Numbered from the stretch's first letter, positions 44,894-53,972 are shown. The stretch is 64,000 bases of DNA from Nostoc sp. FACHB-152 (GCF_014697475.1 NZ_JACJRV010000007.1:155395-219394), one strand, 5' to 3'. The notes: generated by a model not told the origin, from the sequence alone. Numbers and translations: made by a program.

Positions 44894-45544
44894 TTGGCAA
44901 CGGAATTAACAACTTTATCAGCCCAAAAATACGCTTTATCACTCCACACTACTACGCCAGAATTAGGCTTGGCTATGAGTAACTTTGCTGGAGAAACTCG
45001 CACAAACGTTTGGAATTTGGGGCGTGATTTATCTAGTTATGTGCATCAATATTTAATTGATTTTATCCAACCACAAACTTGGGCAGACTTGGCATTTATA
45101 GCTGTTGCTAAAGGGCCAGGCGGTTTTACAGGAACTCGTATTGGTGTAGTCACAGCCCGCACTTTAGGGCAACAATTAAATATTCCCGTGTTTGCTATTT
45201 CGACTTTGGCGGCGGTAGCTTGGTCAAACAAAAATGACTATAAAAAAGCAATTGCCATAGAAATGCCAGCACAACGAGGTAAAGTATTTGGTGCTATTTA
45301 TCAAATTAATTCAATCACTTCTGAATTGACAACTTTATTTCCTGATACAGTTCTCACACCAGAAGCTTGGCAAGAAACTTTAACTAACTGTAATATTGAG
45401 TATCAACTAATTCAAGCACAGTCTGGTTTAGCGGCAACTGTAACAAGTATTTTGGAACTTTCCTATTTAGACTGGCGACAAGGAAAACGTACTGAGTGGT
45501 CAGAGGCTTTACCTTATTATGGGCAACATCCAGTAGAAATTTAA
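44894..45544 (+). CDS. tsaB: tRNA threonylcarbamoyladenosine biosynthesis protein TsaB
   Basis: 216 residues. ASKHA fold: YALSLHTTTPELGLAM at the N-terminus and the family block VAKGPGGFTGTRIGVVTARTLGQ. TsaB works with TsaD and TsaE to make t6A37 in ANN-decoding tRNAs. No ATG is available before the conserved N-terminus; a TTG at 44894 is the likely start. Confidence 0.93.
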   Translation: MATELTTLSAQKYALSLHTTTPELGLAMSNFAGETRTNVWNLGRDLSSYVHQYLIDFIQPQTWADLAFIAVAKGPGGFTGTRIGVVTARTLGQQLNIPVFAISTLAAVAWSNKNDYKKAIAIEMPAQRGKVFGAIYQINSITSELTTLFPDTVLTPEAWQETLTNCNIEYQLIQAQSGLAATVTSILELSYLDWRQGKRTEWSEALPYYGQHPVEI

Positions 45545-45638
45545 ACTTAGTGGTATTTCTCCACATTATAGTTATACTTCTGTCATCACCACGTCAAATT
45601 TATAAGTTAAAACTAAAACGTTTATAGATAGAGATGTG

Positions 45639-45658
45639 CTTAATTAATATTAATTAAG
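45639..45658. promoter_or_regulatory. 20-bp perfect palindrome overlapping a ribosome site
   Basis: CTTAATTAATATTAATTAAG, immediately followed by GAG so that its end forms part of AAGGAG for the deacetylase gene. It could be an operator or an RNA fold that masks the ribosome site; AT-rich chance is possible. Confidence 0.45.
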
Positions 45659-45668
45659 GAGTATTGAT

Positions 45669-46595
45669 GTGTTCAGCCATAAATTATTTCAGTTTTTAAC
45701 AGTAGGAACAATTACACTGGTTGCTACTGGCGGTGGGCTAAGTTTGACAGGATTGTTACACCAAAATTATCTTAACAATTCTTCACTATTTACCCAATCG
45801 TTGGGTAATAAATTACCAGATAATTTAAACGGGTCAGCTTTAGCAAATGCACAAGATGTTGCTTTCAATCAAAACAAAGAGGCTATACCAAAAGAACTGC
45901 AAGGGCAAACTATTTATCAAGCAAAATTACCAATAACAGATAAGGTAATTGCTCTTACTTTTGATGATGGGCCTGGCCCCAAAAATACAACAGAAATATT
46001 AGATATTTTAAAGAAAAATCATATCAAAGCTACATTTTTTGTGGTTGGGCAAATGGTTAGCTTCCATCCTCAAATTACTAAACAAATTGCAGATGATGGT
46101 CATGTCTTAGGTAATCACACATGGCATCATTGGTATCGTCGCATGAATGTAGCTACAGCTGCTAGTGAAATTAACCGTACAGCAGATATCATCTATAAAA
46201 CTACAGGAGTAAAAACCACATTATTTCGTCCACCTGGCGGCTTTTTACATAATGGTTTAGTTGATTATGCCAAAAGTCAAAAGTATGCGATCATGATGTG
46301 GTCAGATGAGTCAGGAGACTCGCAACGTCATGGACAAGCGGCAAGACTAATTAAAAATGTCGAAAAAAGTGCAAAACCCGGTGGAATTATATTGATGCAC
46401 GATGGTGGTGGTAATCGTTCTCAAACTGTTAAGGCATTGCCGCAAATTATTGCATATTTAAAGAACAAAGGATATAAGTTTGCCACTATACCTGAACTTT
46501 TGACAATGCAAACCCAAGCCAAAGATGTGCTGACAGCAGAATCATCTATAGTTACCAAAGATGAACATCCCAATCAGAAATTGCATCATCAGTAA
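45669..46595 (+). CDS. Polysaccharide deacetylase (NodB domain), membrane anchored
   Basis: 308 residues with GTG start and AAGGAG at 45656-45661. N-terminal signal anchor (LTVGTITLVATGGGLSLTGLL). NodB motifs: TFDDGPGPKN (catalytic Asp, metal Asp), HTWHH metal histidines, RPPGG and the C-terminal ILMHDGGG. It would remove acetyl groups from peptidoglycan or exopolysaccharide outside the cell. The perfect 20-bp palindrome at 45639-45658 overlaps the ribosome site. Confidence 0.92.
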   Translation: MFSHKLFQFLTVGTITLVATGGGLSLTGLLHQNYLNNSSLFTQSLGNKLPDNLNGSALANAQDVAFNQNKEAIPKELQGQTIYQAKLPITDKVIALTFDDGPGPKNTTEILDILKKNHIKATFFVVGQMVSFHPQITKQIADDGHVLGNHTWHHWYRRMNVATAASEINRTADIIYKTTGVKTTLFRPPGGFLHNGLVDYAKSQKYAIMMWSDESGDSQRHGQAARLIKNVEKSAKPGGIILMHDGGGNRSQTVKALPQIIAYLKNKGYKFATIPELLTMQTQAKDVLTAESSIVTKDEHPNQKLHHQ

Positions 46596-46609
46596 TGTTA
46601 TACAGGTAG

Positions 46610-47104
46610 CTAAATCATTTCAAACTCTAATTGATGACTCTTGAGAAAATCATGAGTGAAATGATCTACCACATTTGTATCAGCAAGTTCTAAATTATAA
46701 AAATCCACAGCTTCATGGTCAAAATAAGGCCCAGCGTGCCAAGTTCCCTCGTTTAATTTAATAAAACAATTGCCTGGAATGCGGAAAGCTGCAATTTCTT
46801 CTAATACTGGTTCATTTAAATCATTATATGGTGGGCAAACTGCAATTAACCAATCTTTTCCTTCTAAAGAACCTAAACATTGAGTACATTCCATATGACG
46901 AGTGATTTTATGGAACTTCCGCCCACGCTTATTTAGACGCATAATATAAAATCGTGGTGTGCCATTTTGTAGATTTAGTTGGGCATCTTCTGCGTCAAAA
47001 GCTTTACCATCTGTACTAGCAAAAATTACTTGTCCATAACGCTGAAAGTTTTCTGGGGTGATTAATTCGGCGTGTAATTGTTGTATTGTTTTTGATGTAT
47101 TCAT
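46610..47104 (-). CDS. allA: Ureidoglycolate lyase (AllA family)
   Basis: 164 residues with the AllA cupin features ITRHMECTQCLGSLEGKDWLIAV and LNEGTWHAGPYF. It splits ureidoglycolate to glyoxylate and urea, the last step of allantoin (purine) breakdown. No other allantoin genes are next to it, but a nucleoside-class ABC importer starts 1.3 kb away. The stop lies 14 bp from the convergent deacetylase stop. Confidence 0.9.
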   Translation of the reverse strand: MNTSKTIQQLHAELITPENFQRYGQVIFASTDGKAFDAEDAQLNLQNGTPRFYIMRLNKRGRKFHKITRHMECTQCLGSLEGKDWLIAVCPPYNDLNEPVLEEIAAFRIPGNCFIKLNEGTWHAGPYFDHEAVDFYNLELADTNVVDHFTHDFLKSHQLEFEMI

Positions 47105-47154
47105 AAAACCTAATGAATAATTTTTGTACTCTTATCTATAGTTTTTACCACTTT

Positions 47155-47622
47155 TTAAAAACGAATATTATTTATCTCGTTGTTTTTAGGACAGTGAATA
47201 GACCTACCAAAAGAATCGCCGGTTTCTGCATCAGTTACTTCCACAACTTTGGCGTTACTAGTGCAGATAAATCTACCTCTCGCAGTACTCAACTCACCTG
47301 GGACAAAACCAGATACTATCCACACCATTCGGTTATTAGAAATTGAGGATTTATACAATCCGGTTTTGGCTGCAAACTCCTCATAGGTTGTAAGTTTTGC
47401 TTCTGTTATTTGCATCTTGCTAGACTTTTTAATCACACTTTCAATCGTAATCAAGCGAGCTGCTGGTAAGTTATTGTTTGCTGGGTATATCTTTACTGCT
47501 GAGTTGATTGGATTTGCTTGATTAACTTGCTTTTTTGTCACTGGTTTAGCTGTGACTGTCTGCACTAGCAATAAATTAATGATACCAACCAATAATGAAG
47601 ATATTGTAAAAAGATTAATCAT
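47155..47622 (-). CDS. Secreted protein of unknown function
   Basis: 155 residues. Signal peptide (residues 4-24, TAKPV), a Lys/Asn-rich spacer, and a beta-rich C-terminal part RMVWIVSGFVPGELSTARGRFICTSNA with two cysteines that may pair. No family is recognised. The start has no clear ribosome site. Confidence 0.6.
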   Translation of the reverse strand: MINLFTISSLLVGIINLLLVQTVTAKPVTKKQVNQANPINSAVKIYPANNNLPAARLITIESVIKKSSKMQITEAKLTTYEEFAAKTGLYKSSISNNRMVWIVSGFVPGELSTARGRFICTSNAKVVEVTDAETGDSFGRSIHCPKNNEINNIRF

Positions 47623-47801
47623 ATTGCTATGCGCTACAGAATGCTAAGAATTGGCTATCTTTTTAAATAAATCGCTCATCATTAAGTAAATAAAAAGTGT
47701 TTTTAAACTTAGCGATCGCTGTTGATTTCAATAATTACGAAATCAGTATTAGATAGACAAAATCATAACACACGCATCTATAAAATTAATATATTAGTAA
47801 A

Positions 47802-48242
47802 TTACCAATCTAATTCTTTAGGAATGAGTAATTTAGGAATTATAGAAGCTTGTATTTGTTTATCTGAAGGTTTTGTATACCACCAAGCCCAAGCAAGGAA
47901 AACGGCTTGAAAAGGCAATCTAACTGCTTGAAACCAAGGTGAATCTGAATATGGTATGGTTTCAATCTTAATATGATTTACTGCCATGTTGATATTAGCA
48001 GGAAACACAGCAATAAACAGCAAAATTAGTCTCCAAGCCGCAGCTTGACTTACAGGCGGAACTAATAAACCGATACCGCCTAAAATTTCGTAAAAGCCAC
48101 TGAGATAAACTAATCCTAATGGATAGGGTAGTTGTGGCGGCATAATTTTGACGTAAGGTTCAGGTACAGCAAAGTGTGTAATGCCAACTATGATGATAGA
48201 TACAGCCAGGATTACCCTAAATAATTCCTTACGCTTGTTCAT
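47802..48242 (-). CDS. DoxX-family membrane protein
   Basis: 146 residues, four membrane helices. THFAVPEPYVKIMPPQLPYP and YLSGFYEILGGIGLLVP are DoxX-like hallmarks. The family has been tied to thiosulphate or thiol redox at the membrane, but the role of most copies is unknown. Its promoter region faces the BMP transporter gene. Confidence 0.8.
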   Translation of the reverse strand: MNKRKELFRVILAVSIIIVGITHFAVPEPYVKIMPPQLPYPLGLVYLSGFYEILGGIGLLVPPVSQAAAWRLILLFIAVFPANINMAVNHIKIETIPYSDSPWFQAVRLPFQAVFLAWAWWYTKPSDKQIQASIIPKLLIPKELDW

Positions 48243-48380
48243 AGTTTTTCCTCATTCTAGACTTGTGCTTATACTTCAGTTTGCTGATCTAATGTGAATT
48301 TGTCTTCAATCAACAGTAGGAAATATCGCGTTTTAGAGTAATTTAGTACCTAAAAGGACTATTAACCTCAAGGCTAGTGT

Positions 48381-49436
48381 ATGACACTAAATTTTAATCG
48401 CCGTCAATTTCTTTTACATGGTTCAGCAACCTTTGCTACCAGCCTGCTGCTAAAAGCTTGTAGTACTAACCAAACGCAGACACCAACAGCGAGTAGTGGC
48501 ACAGAAGGATTTAAAATAGCGATCGCCCTCCCTGGAGTCATCAGCGATAAAGCCTGGAACCAGTCTGGCTATGAAGGCGTAAACTTAGCTAAACAAAAAC
48601 TAGGTGCAGAAGTCGCCTATGTCGAACAAGTCGCCCAAGCTGATCAAACAGAAGTATTAACAGACTTTGCCCGTAAAAGTTACAATTTAGTCTTTGCCCA
48701 CGGCGGACAATTTGACGCAGCAGTAGAACAAGTTGCTACACAATTTCCCAATACATTTTTTGTGGGTGTTAATGGTAATGTTAAAGGCGAAAATATCGCT
48801 TCTTTACGCATAGATCACCTGCAAGGTAGCTATCTGTGTGGGATTATTGGTGCTGCTATGACCAAATCTAATAAATTAGCTTATATTGCTGGACAGGAAT
48901 TTCAAGCTACCCAAGAAGAATTGCGCGGATTTCAATTAGGGGCAAAATCAGTTAAACCAAATATTCAAATTGTTTCTACATTTACTGGCGATTGGAATGA
49001 TGTTGCAAAAGCAAAAGAAGCCACCCTTGCCTTAATTTCCTCCGGTGCAGATGTAATTTATCAGTGGTTAGATAGTGCCTCACCCGCAGTTCTACAAACA
49101 GCCAGCGATAAAGGTGTTTACGCTTTTGGTAACACAAAAGACCAATTGGATGTTGCGCCAAAAGCAGTTTTAACAAGTGCTGTAAAAAGATTAGACTTAG
49201 CCATAGCATACCTAGCAGAATTATCAAAACAAAAACAGCTACAAGGACAAGTATATTCAATTGGTCTAGAACGACCCGATATATTAACTTTAGGAAACTT
49301 TGCAGCAGCAGTACCAGAACAAGTTAAAAATAATGTTCTCAAAATAAAACAAGAAATTATTGATAAAAAACTTACATTTGAAAATTGTAAAGAAGCTGGT
49401 AAAGATACCCGTTGCGTCAAAAAAGCCTCAGCATAA
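48381..49436 (+). CDS. BMP-family substrate-binding lipoprotein (nucleoside class)
   Basis: 351 residues. The signal holds a twin-arginine NRRQFLLHG and a lipobox LLKAC at about residues 23-27, so it is probably Tat-exported and lipid-anchored. The body is a BMP/TmpC type (GVISDKAWNQSGYEGVNLAKQ, GAAMTKSNKLAYIAGQEF). Characterised relatives (Bacillus NupN, Borrelia BmpA) bind purine nucleosides. First gene of the ABC importer whose ATPase follows after 57 bp. Confidence 0.87.
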   Translation: MTLNFNRRQFLLHGSATFATSLLLKACSTNQTQTPTASSGTEGFKIAIALPGVISDKAWNQSGYEGVNLAKQKLGAEVAYVEQVAQADQTEVLTDFARKSYNLVFAHGGQFDAAVEQVATQFPNTFFVGVNGNVKGENIASLRIDHLQGSYLCGIIGAAMTKSNKLAYIAGQEFQATQEELRGFQLGAKSVKPNIQIVSTFTGDWNDVAKAKEATLALISSGADVIYQWLDSASPAVLQTASDKGVYAFGNTKDQLDVAPKAVLTSAVKRLDLAIAYLAELSKQKQLQGQVYSIGLERPDILTLGNFAAAVPEQVKNNVLKIKQEIIDKKLTFENCKEAGKDTRCVKKASA

Positions 49437-49445
49437 CAATAAAAA

Positions 49446-49490
49446 CTCCGCGTAACTCCGCGCTTACCTTTGCGCTACTCTGCGTTTAAA
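49446..49490. repeat. 45-bp dispersed repeat, copy 2
   Basis: CTCCGCGTAACTCCGCGCTT at the start, ACTCTGCGTTTAAA at the end; fills the gap between the binding-protein and ATPase genes and ends 3 bp before the ATPase start. Confidence 0.85.
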
Positions 49491-49493
49491 TAA

Positions 49494-50960
49494 ATGCTGT
49501 ACTTAGAAAACATTACCAAACGCTTTGGCTCATTTGTTGCCAACGACAATATTACCCTCAGTGTTGATTCAGGTAAAATTCATGCAATATTAGGTGAAAA
49601 CGGTGCAGGTAAAACCACCTTAATGAATATTATTAGTGGTTTATATCAACCGGATGCCGGGCAAATTTACATACAAGATAAACCAGTTAAAATTTCTACA
49701 CCTAACTATGCAACAAAACTTGGTATTGGCATGATTCACCAACATTTCATGCTTGTACCCAAGTTGACTGTAACCGAAAATATTATCTTGGGTTTGGAAA
49801 ATAGCTGGCGTTTAAATTTACGACAAAAACAACAAGAAATCGCTGCTTTATCCCAAGCTTATGGTTTAGAAGTTAACCCGAAAGCTAAAGTAGAAGATTT
49901 ACCAGTTGGCACACAACAGCGTGTAGAAATTCTCAAAGTTCTTTACCGCCAAGCTAAACTTTTAATTCTTGACGAACCTACCGCAGTCCTCACACCGCCG
50001 GAAGTAGAATCATTAATTGTTATTTTACGGCAATTAGCTGCTGCTGGTAACACAATTATATTTATTAGTCACAAGTTAGAAGAAGTAATTAAACTTTGCG
50101 ATACAGTAACAGTGTTGCGGCGAGGAAAAGTCATAGCAACAACCAATACTCAAGCTGCAACACCTCAACAATTAGCCGAATTAATGGTGGGAAGTGAAGT
50201 TAATTTATATGTCAATAAATCACCAGCCTCAGCAGGAAAAGTAATATTATCTGTGCAAAATTTACAAGTTGCAGATGACAGAGGTATTAATGCTGTACGT
50301 GATATTTCCTTTCAACTACACGCAGGCGAAATTTTAGGAATTGCTGGGGTAGATGGTAATGGACAGCGAGAATTAGCTGATGCGATCGCTGGTTTACGTA
50401 AGATTAAACAAGGTAAAATCCAGTTAGATAACAATCAAACTATTGCTTATATCCCCGAAGATAGGCAAAAGATGGGTTTGATATTGCAATTGAGTATTGC
50501 CCAAAATCTCATTTTAAAATCTTTTAAAAACTTACCATTTTGTCGTAATTATTTATTACAAACAGCAGAAATAAAAAATCACGCCCAAGCTGCAATGCAA
50601 GCTTATGATATCCGCGCGACAAGAGAAAATATCAAAGTTAGCCAACTATCAGGAGGAAATCAACAAAAGGTAGTTTTAGCGCGAGAACTTGCAGGTGAAC
50701 CAAATTTAATTATTGCTATGCAACCCACACGCGGGTTAGATGTGGGGGCGACGGCGGCGGTACATTTGCAGTTGTTAGCAGAACGCGATCGCTGTGCCGC
50801 AATCTTGTATATTTCTACTGAGTTAGAAGAAATTATGGCCATGAGCGATCGCATTGCCATAATCTACAGAGGTGAATTCGTCGCTATTTTGGATGCACAG
50901 ACAGCAACAGTCGAAGAGATTGGTTTATTAATGGCTGGCGGAATAAATCATCTAAAATAA
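49494..50960 (+). CDS. ABC transporter ATPase, double-domain RbsA/NupO type
   Basis: 488 residues. The first domain has Walker A GENGAGKTTLM and Walker B LLILDEPTAVL. The second has the degenerate GVDGNGQREL and LSGGNQQKVVLARELA, as in all RbsA-like proteins. It energises uptake with the BMP protein and two permeases encoded at 53979 and 55092. Its last 39 codons recur, diverged, at 51514-51627, after an inserted toxin-antitoxin pair. Confidence 0.9.
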   Translation: MLYLENITKRFGSFVANDNITLSVDSGKIHAILGENGAGKTTLMNIISGLYQPDAGQIYIQDKPVKISTPNYATKLGIGMIHQHFMLVPKLTVTENIILGLENSWRLNLRQKQQEIAALSQAYGLEVNPKAKVEDLPVGTQQRVEILKVLYRQAKLLILDEPTAVLTPPEVESLIVILRQLAAAGNTIIFISHKLEEVIKLCDTVTVLRRGKVIATTNTQAATPQQLAELMVGSEVNLYVNKSPASAGKVILSVQNLQVADDRGINAVRDISFQLHAGEILGIAGVDGNGQRELADAIAGLRKIKQGKIQLDNNQTIAYIPEDRQKMGLILQLSIAQNLILKSFKNLPFCRNYLLQTAEIKNHAQAAMQAYDIRATRENIKVSQLSGGNQQKVVLARELAGEPNLIIAMQPTRGLDVGATAAVHLQLLAERDRCAAILYISTELEEIMAMSDRIAIIYRGEFVAILDAQTATVEEIGLLMAGGINHLK

Positions 50961-50997
50961 AAAAGTATCGACTTTTTCAAAGATATTTACACTGTTG

Positions 50998-51219
50998 ATG
51001 AGCAACCCTGTATCTTTTCAGACAGTAATTGAATATGTAGAAGCTCTTTCAACGGAGGAGCAAGATTTACTAGTGGAACTAATTTCTAAAAGACGCATTG
51101 AACAACGGCGTAAAGAAATTGCCACAAATGCCGCACAAACGCTGAAAGCAATTAAAACAGGTACAGCCAAGCATGGTAATCTTGAGGAGCTACGGGCTGA
51201 TTTGCTAAGTGAAGAATGA
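50998..51219 (+). CDS. Probable antitoxin of a RelE-type pair
   Basis: 73 residues from ATG 50998 (a TTG precedes it). Helical: FQTVIEYVEALSTEEQDLLVELISKRRIEQRRKEIA, a pattern seen in antitoxins of cyanobacterial RelE/YafQ pairs. The stop overlaps the toxin start by four bases (ATGA). No DNA-binding domain is obvious. Confidence 0.75.
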   Translation: MSNPVSFQTVIEYVEALSTEEQDLLVELISKRRIEQRRKEIATNAAQTLKAIKTGTAKHGNLEELRADLLSEE

Positions 51220-51500
51220 GAATTCTTGTTTGGGATAGTAGCTTTAAGCGTGCTTTTAAAAGAATTATTTGGAAAAATAATCGTTTAGAAGAAACAATTT
51301 TTGAAGTTTTAGAATTACTCGTAAATGATCCATTTGCACCAAGTTTGAAATCACATAAATTAAAAGGTTATTTAGAGGGGTTATGGGCTTGTTGGGTCGA
51401 GTATGATTGCCGTATTATCTATACATTTCAGCCAAATACCGATGAGGATGAGGATATGATCGTGCTAATCGATATCGGTACTCATGATGAAGTGTATTGA
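51216..51500 (+). CDS. RelE/YafQ-family mRNA interferase toxin
   Basis: 94 residues: FKRAFKRIIWKNNRLEETIFEVLELL, then SLKSHKLKGYLEGLWACWVEYDCRIIYTF, the central beta-strands with the HKLKG block of the YafQ/RelE group, ending IDIGTHDEVY. It would cut mRNA on the ribosome. It sits inside a transporter operon between two copies of the ATPase 3' end. Confidence 0.87.
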   Translation: MRILVWDSSFKRAFKRIIWKNNRLEETIFEVLELLVNDPFAPSLKSHKLKGYLEGLWACWVEYDCRIIYTFQPNTDEDEDMIVLIDIGTHDEVY

Positions 51501-51513
51501 GATCTAGAGGGAA

Positions 51514-51627
51514 GGCGATCGCATTGCTGTAATCTACAGAGGTGAGTTTGTCGCTGTTTTAGATCCACAGACGGCGACAGTGGAAGAGATTGGTTTATTG
51601 ATTGCTGGGGGGACAAACAAAAAATAA
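51514..51627 (+). pseudogene. Second, orphan copy of the ABC ATPase 3' end
   Basis: Reads GDRIAVIYRGEFVAVLDPQ and on to LLIAGGTNKK then stop. It aligns with the last 39 codons of the ATPase (50844-50960). About 19 of 114 bases differ, mostly at third codon positions. The match begins at the HIP1 site shared by both copies; sequence before it is unrelated. No start or preceding coding sequence, so it is a remnant. Confidence 0.9.
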
Positions 51628-51690
51628 AAAATTAAACGTAAATCGGCAAAGTGTGTTAACTTGGCTTGATTTAGTTCAGGGTTAACTACT

Positions 51691-52737
51691 ATGTCACAAG
51701 ATATTAAAATTTGGGATGTATCTACCACAGGTAATCTTAGTGAAATCAAAAAATCTAAGCTTGACTTTGAGCAACGCATACAAGATTGGTTAGAGCAAGA
51801 TATTTCTATTATTTCACCTAACTTATTAGTAATAGGAAAAGAAGTTCAAACAGATTACGGTGGATTTATAGACCTTTTATGCCTAGATCAAAAAGGAGAT
51901 ATTTTCATTATCGAGTTAAAACGCGGCAAAACTCCTAGAGAAGTTACCGCTCAAGCCTTAGATTATGCTTCTTGGGTACAACATTTATCAAATGAAAATA
52001 TTACTAATATTGCTAATAATTACCTGAATAATAAATTTGACCTAGAGCTAGATAAAGCTTTTCAGAAAAATTTTAATACAGAATTACCGGAAGTTATCAA
52101 TACAAATCATCATATACTAATTGTTGCATCTGAGATAGATACTAGCTCTGAAAGAATTATTAATTATTTATCAGAAACGTATGGAGTAAGTATTAATGCT
52201 GTAACGTTTAACTACTTCCGTAGTGAAGATGGTAGAGAATTATTAGCAAGAGTATTTTTAATTGAGCCAAATCAGGTAGAAGAAAATACTCAGCGACAAA
52301 ATAATTCTAAAAGACAGCCAAATTTATCTTATACAGAACTTGAAGAAATTGCTCAGAGATATGGTTTAGAAAGAATATACTTTGAACTTTACAATAATTT
52401 AGTAGGCAGATATTTTACTGTTGTCTCAACAACAAGAAGTTCATTAAGTTTGAAAAAAGGTAACAAAACTATATTTACGTTAATTCCTGTAGAAAGTAAT
52501 GCTGAAAAAGGTCTTAAATTCCGTATATATACAACAAGATTTGCAAAATCCTTGGGGATAAATCAAGAGCAAATAACAAATTTATTGCCTTTATCACGAT
52601 ATGCTTGGGAAAATTATCCTGGTGCTACACCTGATTGGTGTGGACATGAAGGATTCTTCAAAGATTTGAATGAATTAGACATATTTATTGCTGGACTACA
52701 TAACATAACTCAAGATGGGAACTACACTAGAACTTAA
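51691..52737 (+). CDS. PD-(D/E)XK nuclease-like protein (NucS/DUF91-type core)
   Basis: 348 residues. TDYGGFIDLLCLDQKGDIFIIELKRGKTPREVTAQALDY carries the D...ExK nuclease core at about residues 48-88. The C-terminal half (about 205-348) is unrelated to NucS and holds a YTTRFAKSLGINQEQ-like segment of DUF5655/DUF4268 style. It overlaps the next gene by 23 bp. Low GC. It may belong to a restriction-like defence unit, but no partner methylase is present. Confidence 0.72.
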   Translation: MSQDIKIWDVSTTGNLSEIKKSKLDFEQRIQDWLEQDISIISPNLLVIGKEVQTDYGGFIDLLCLDQKGDIFIIELKRGKTPREVTAQALDYASWVQHLSNENITNIANNYLNNKFDLELDKAFQKNFNTELPEVINTNHHILIVASEIDTSSERIINYLSETYGVSINAVTFNYFRSEDGRELLARVFLIEPNQVEENTQRQNNSKRQPNLSYTELEEIAQRYGLERIYFELYNNLVGRYFTVVSTTRSSLSLKKGNKTIFTLIPVESNAEKGLKFRIYTTRFAKSLGINQEQITNLLPLSRYAWENYPGATPDWCGHEGFFKDLNELDIFIAGLHNITQDGNYTRT

Positions 52738-53386
52738 ACAAGTATCCCCATATTTATTGGATAAAATAAAAAAATCTCCTGAATTAGTAGGAATATTTTT
52801 AGAAGCAAAATACTTAGAAGATTCAGAGTTTTGGCAACAGTTTACAATAAATTCAAATGACATTGATGATGTTGAGTGGTTTAATGAGGCAACTAATTAT
52901 GTACAAGAGAGATTAGATAAATTAGTAAAAGATAAACCAAAAGAATTTGAAAAAATTCAGAACGATATCCCTTTAGTTATTAATGAAGGTAAAAATAAAT
53001 ATTTAGATCTGGATAAAACTTGGCTACCAATTAACTTTTTACTTACAGGGTATGACTTTTATGATAAAGCATTATATTTACCTAAATCAGTCGTTAATAA
53101 AAATCCAGAAGATCATCTTCCTTTAATTAGAGCAGTAAGTCCCAGTAATGGAATTGAATATGATGGCTGTGATTATCCGTTGTATTATTTTAGTGATGGT
53201 GAAGTCAAAACAATAGCCAACGCTTTATCAGATTTTTCCCTTGAGCATATCAGACAAAGGCTAGAATTTCGAGGTTTAAAGGAAGATAGCTATAATCATT
53301 TATTTAACTACACATATAACCCCCTTATAAGATATTATCAAGATGCGGCAGATAAGGGAAACGCCATGTTTCTCGACTTTGGTTAG
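52715..53386 (+). CDS. DUF1877 (YfbM-like) protein
   Basis: 223 residues with the family blocks KTWLPINFLLTG, YPLYYFSDGEVKTIANALSDFS and LIRYYQDAADKGNAMFLDFG. Family function is unknown; members are often near polymorphic toxins or defence genes. Overlaps the nuclease-like gene, so the two are probably translated together. AT-rich. Confidence 0.75.
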   Translation: MGTTLELKQVSPYLLDKIKKSPELVGIFLEAKYLEDSEFWQQFTINSNDIDDVEWFNEATNYVQERLDKLVKDKPKEFEKIQNDIPLVINEGKNKYLDLDKTWLPINFLLTGYDFYDKALYLPKSVVNKNPEDHLPLIRAVSPSNGIEYDGCDYPLYYFSDGEVKTIANALSDFSLEHIRQRLEFRGLKEDSYNHLFNYTYNPLIRYYQDAADKGNAMFLDFG

Positions 53387-53396
53387 ATAGCTAATT

Positions 53397-53972
53397 TTAT
53401 GCTTCAATATCAAAATTCACGCCTTCATAAATCAAATCAATTCCACAATTAAAATCAACACGTTCTATAGTGATATCATCACCAACTGTATAAAGAGAAT
53501 ACAGCCACATTCTCTCTTCTCCCCGACGATAAGATTCAACACCTATTTTTTCTGATTCAACCAAAATATATTCTTGCAAACTGGGCATATTACGATAAAA
53601 AGTAAACTTTTCTCCTCTATCTTTCGCTTCTGTACCAGGAGAAAGAACTTCTACAATTATTTTAGGATATTGAATAAATTTACGAGCATTTAAATCACGT
53701 GAATCGCAGCTTATTACCACATCAGGATAATAGTAAGGACTGTTAATATTTACCTGGACTTTGACATCTGCAACATTGATGCGACAACCTCTAGAACGTA
53801 AATGAGGATACAATGCTCGGTAGAGATTTAAAGCAATATCATTGTGGGGAATTGTACCACCAGTCATGGCAAAAACTTCGCCATTCACGTACTCATAACG
53901 ATATTCTTGTAAAGGTTCCCATTCGAGATATTGCTCGATACTCATTTTTTGAGGTTGAGGGGTAGCAATCAT
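53397..53972 (-). CDS. Uma2-family (DUF820) protein
   Basis: 191 residues from the ATG at 53970-53972 (a TTG ten codons earlier is possible). KMSIEQYLEWEPLQEYRYEYVNGEVFAMTGG and YYYPDVVISCDSRD...KIIVEVLSPGTEAKDRG are the Uma2 blocks; PD and ExLS supply the restriction-endonuclease-fold acids. These are abundant in cyanobacteria and of unproven function. It is opposite to the transporter operon; its start faces the permease start 6 bp away. Confidence 0.85.
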   Translation of the reverse strand: MIATPQPQKMSIEQYLEWEPLQEYRYEYVNGEVFAMTGGTIPHNDIALNLYRALYPHLRSRGCRINVADVKVQVNINSPYYYPDVVISCDSRDLNARKFIQYPKIIVEVLSPGTEAKDRGEKFTFYRNMPSLQEYILVESEKIGVESYRRGEERMWLYSLYTVGDDITIERVDFNCGIDLIYEGVNFDIEA

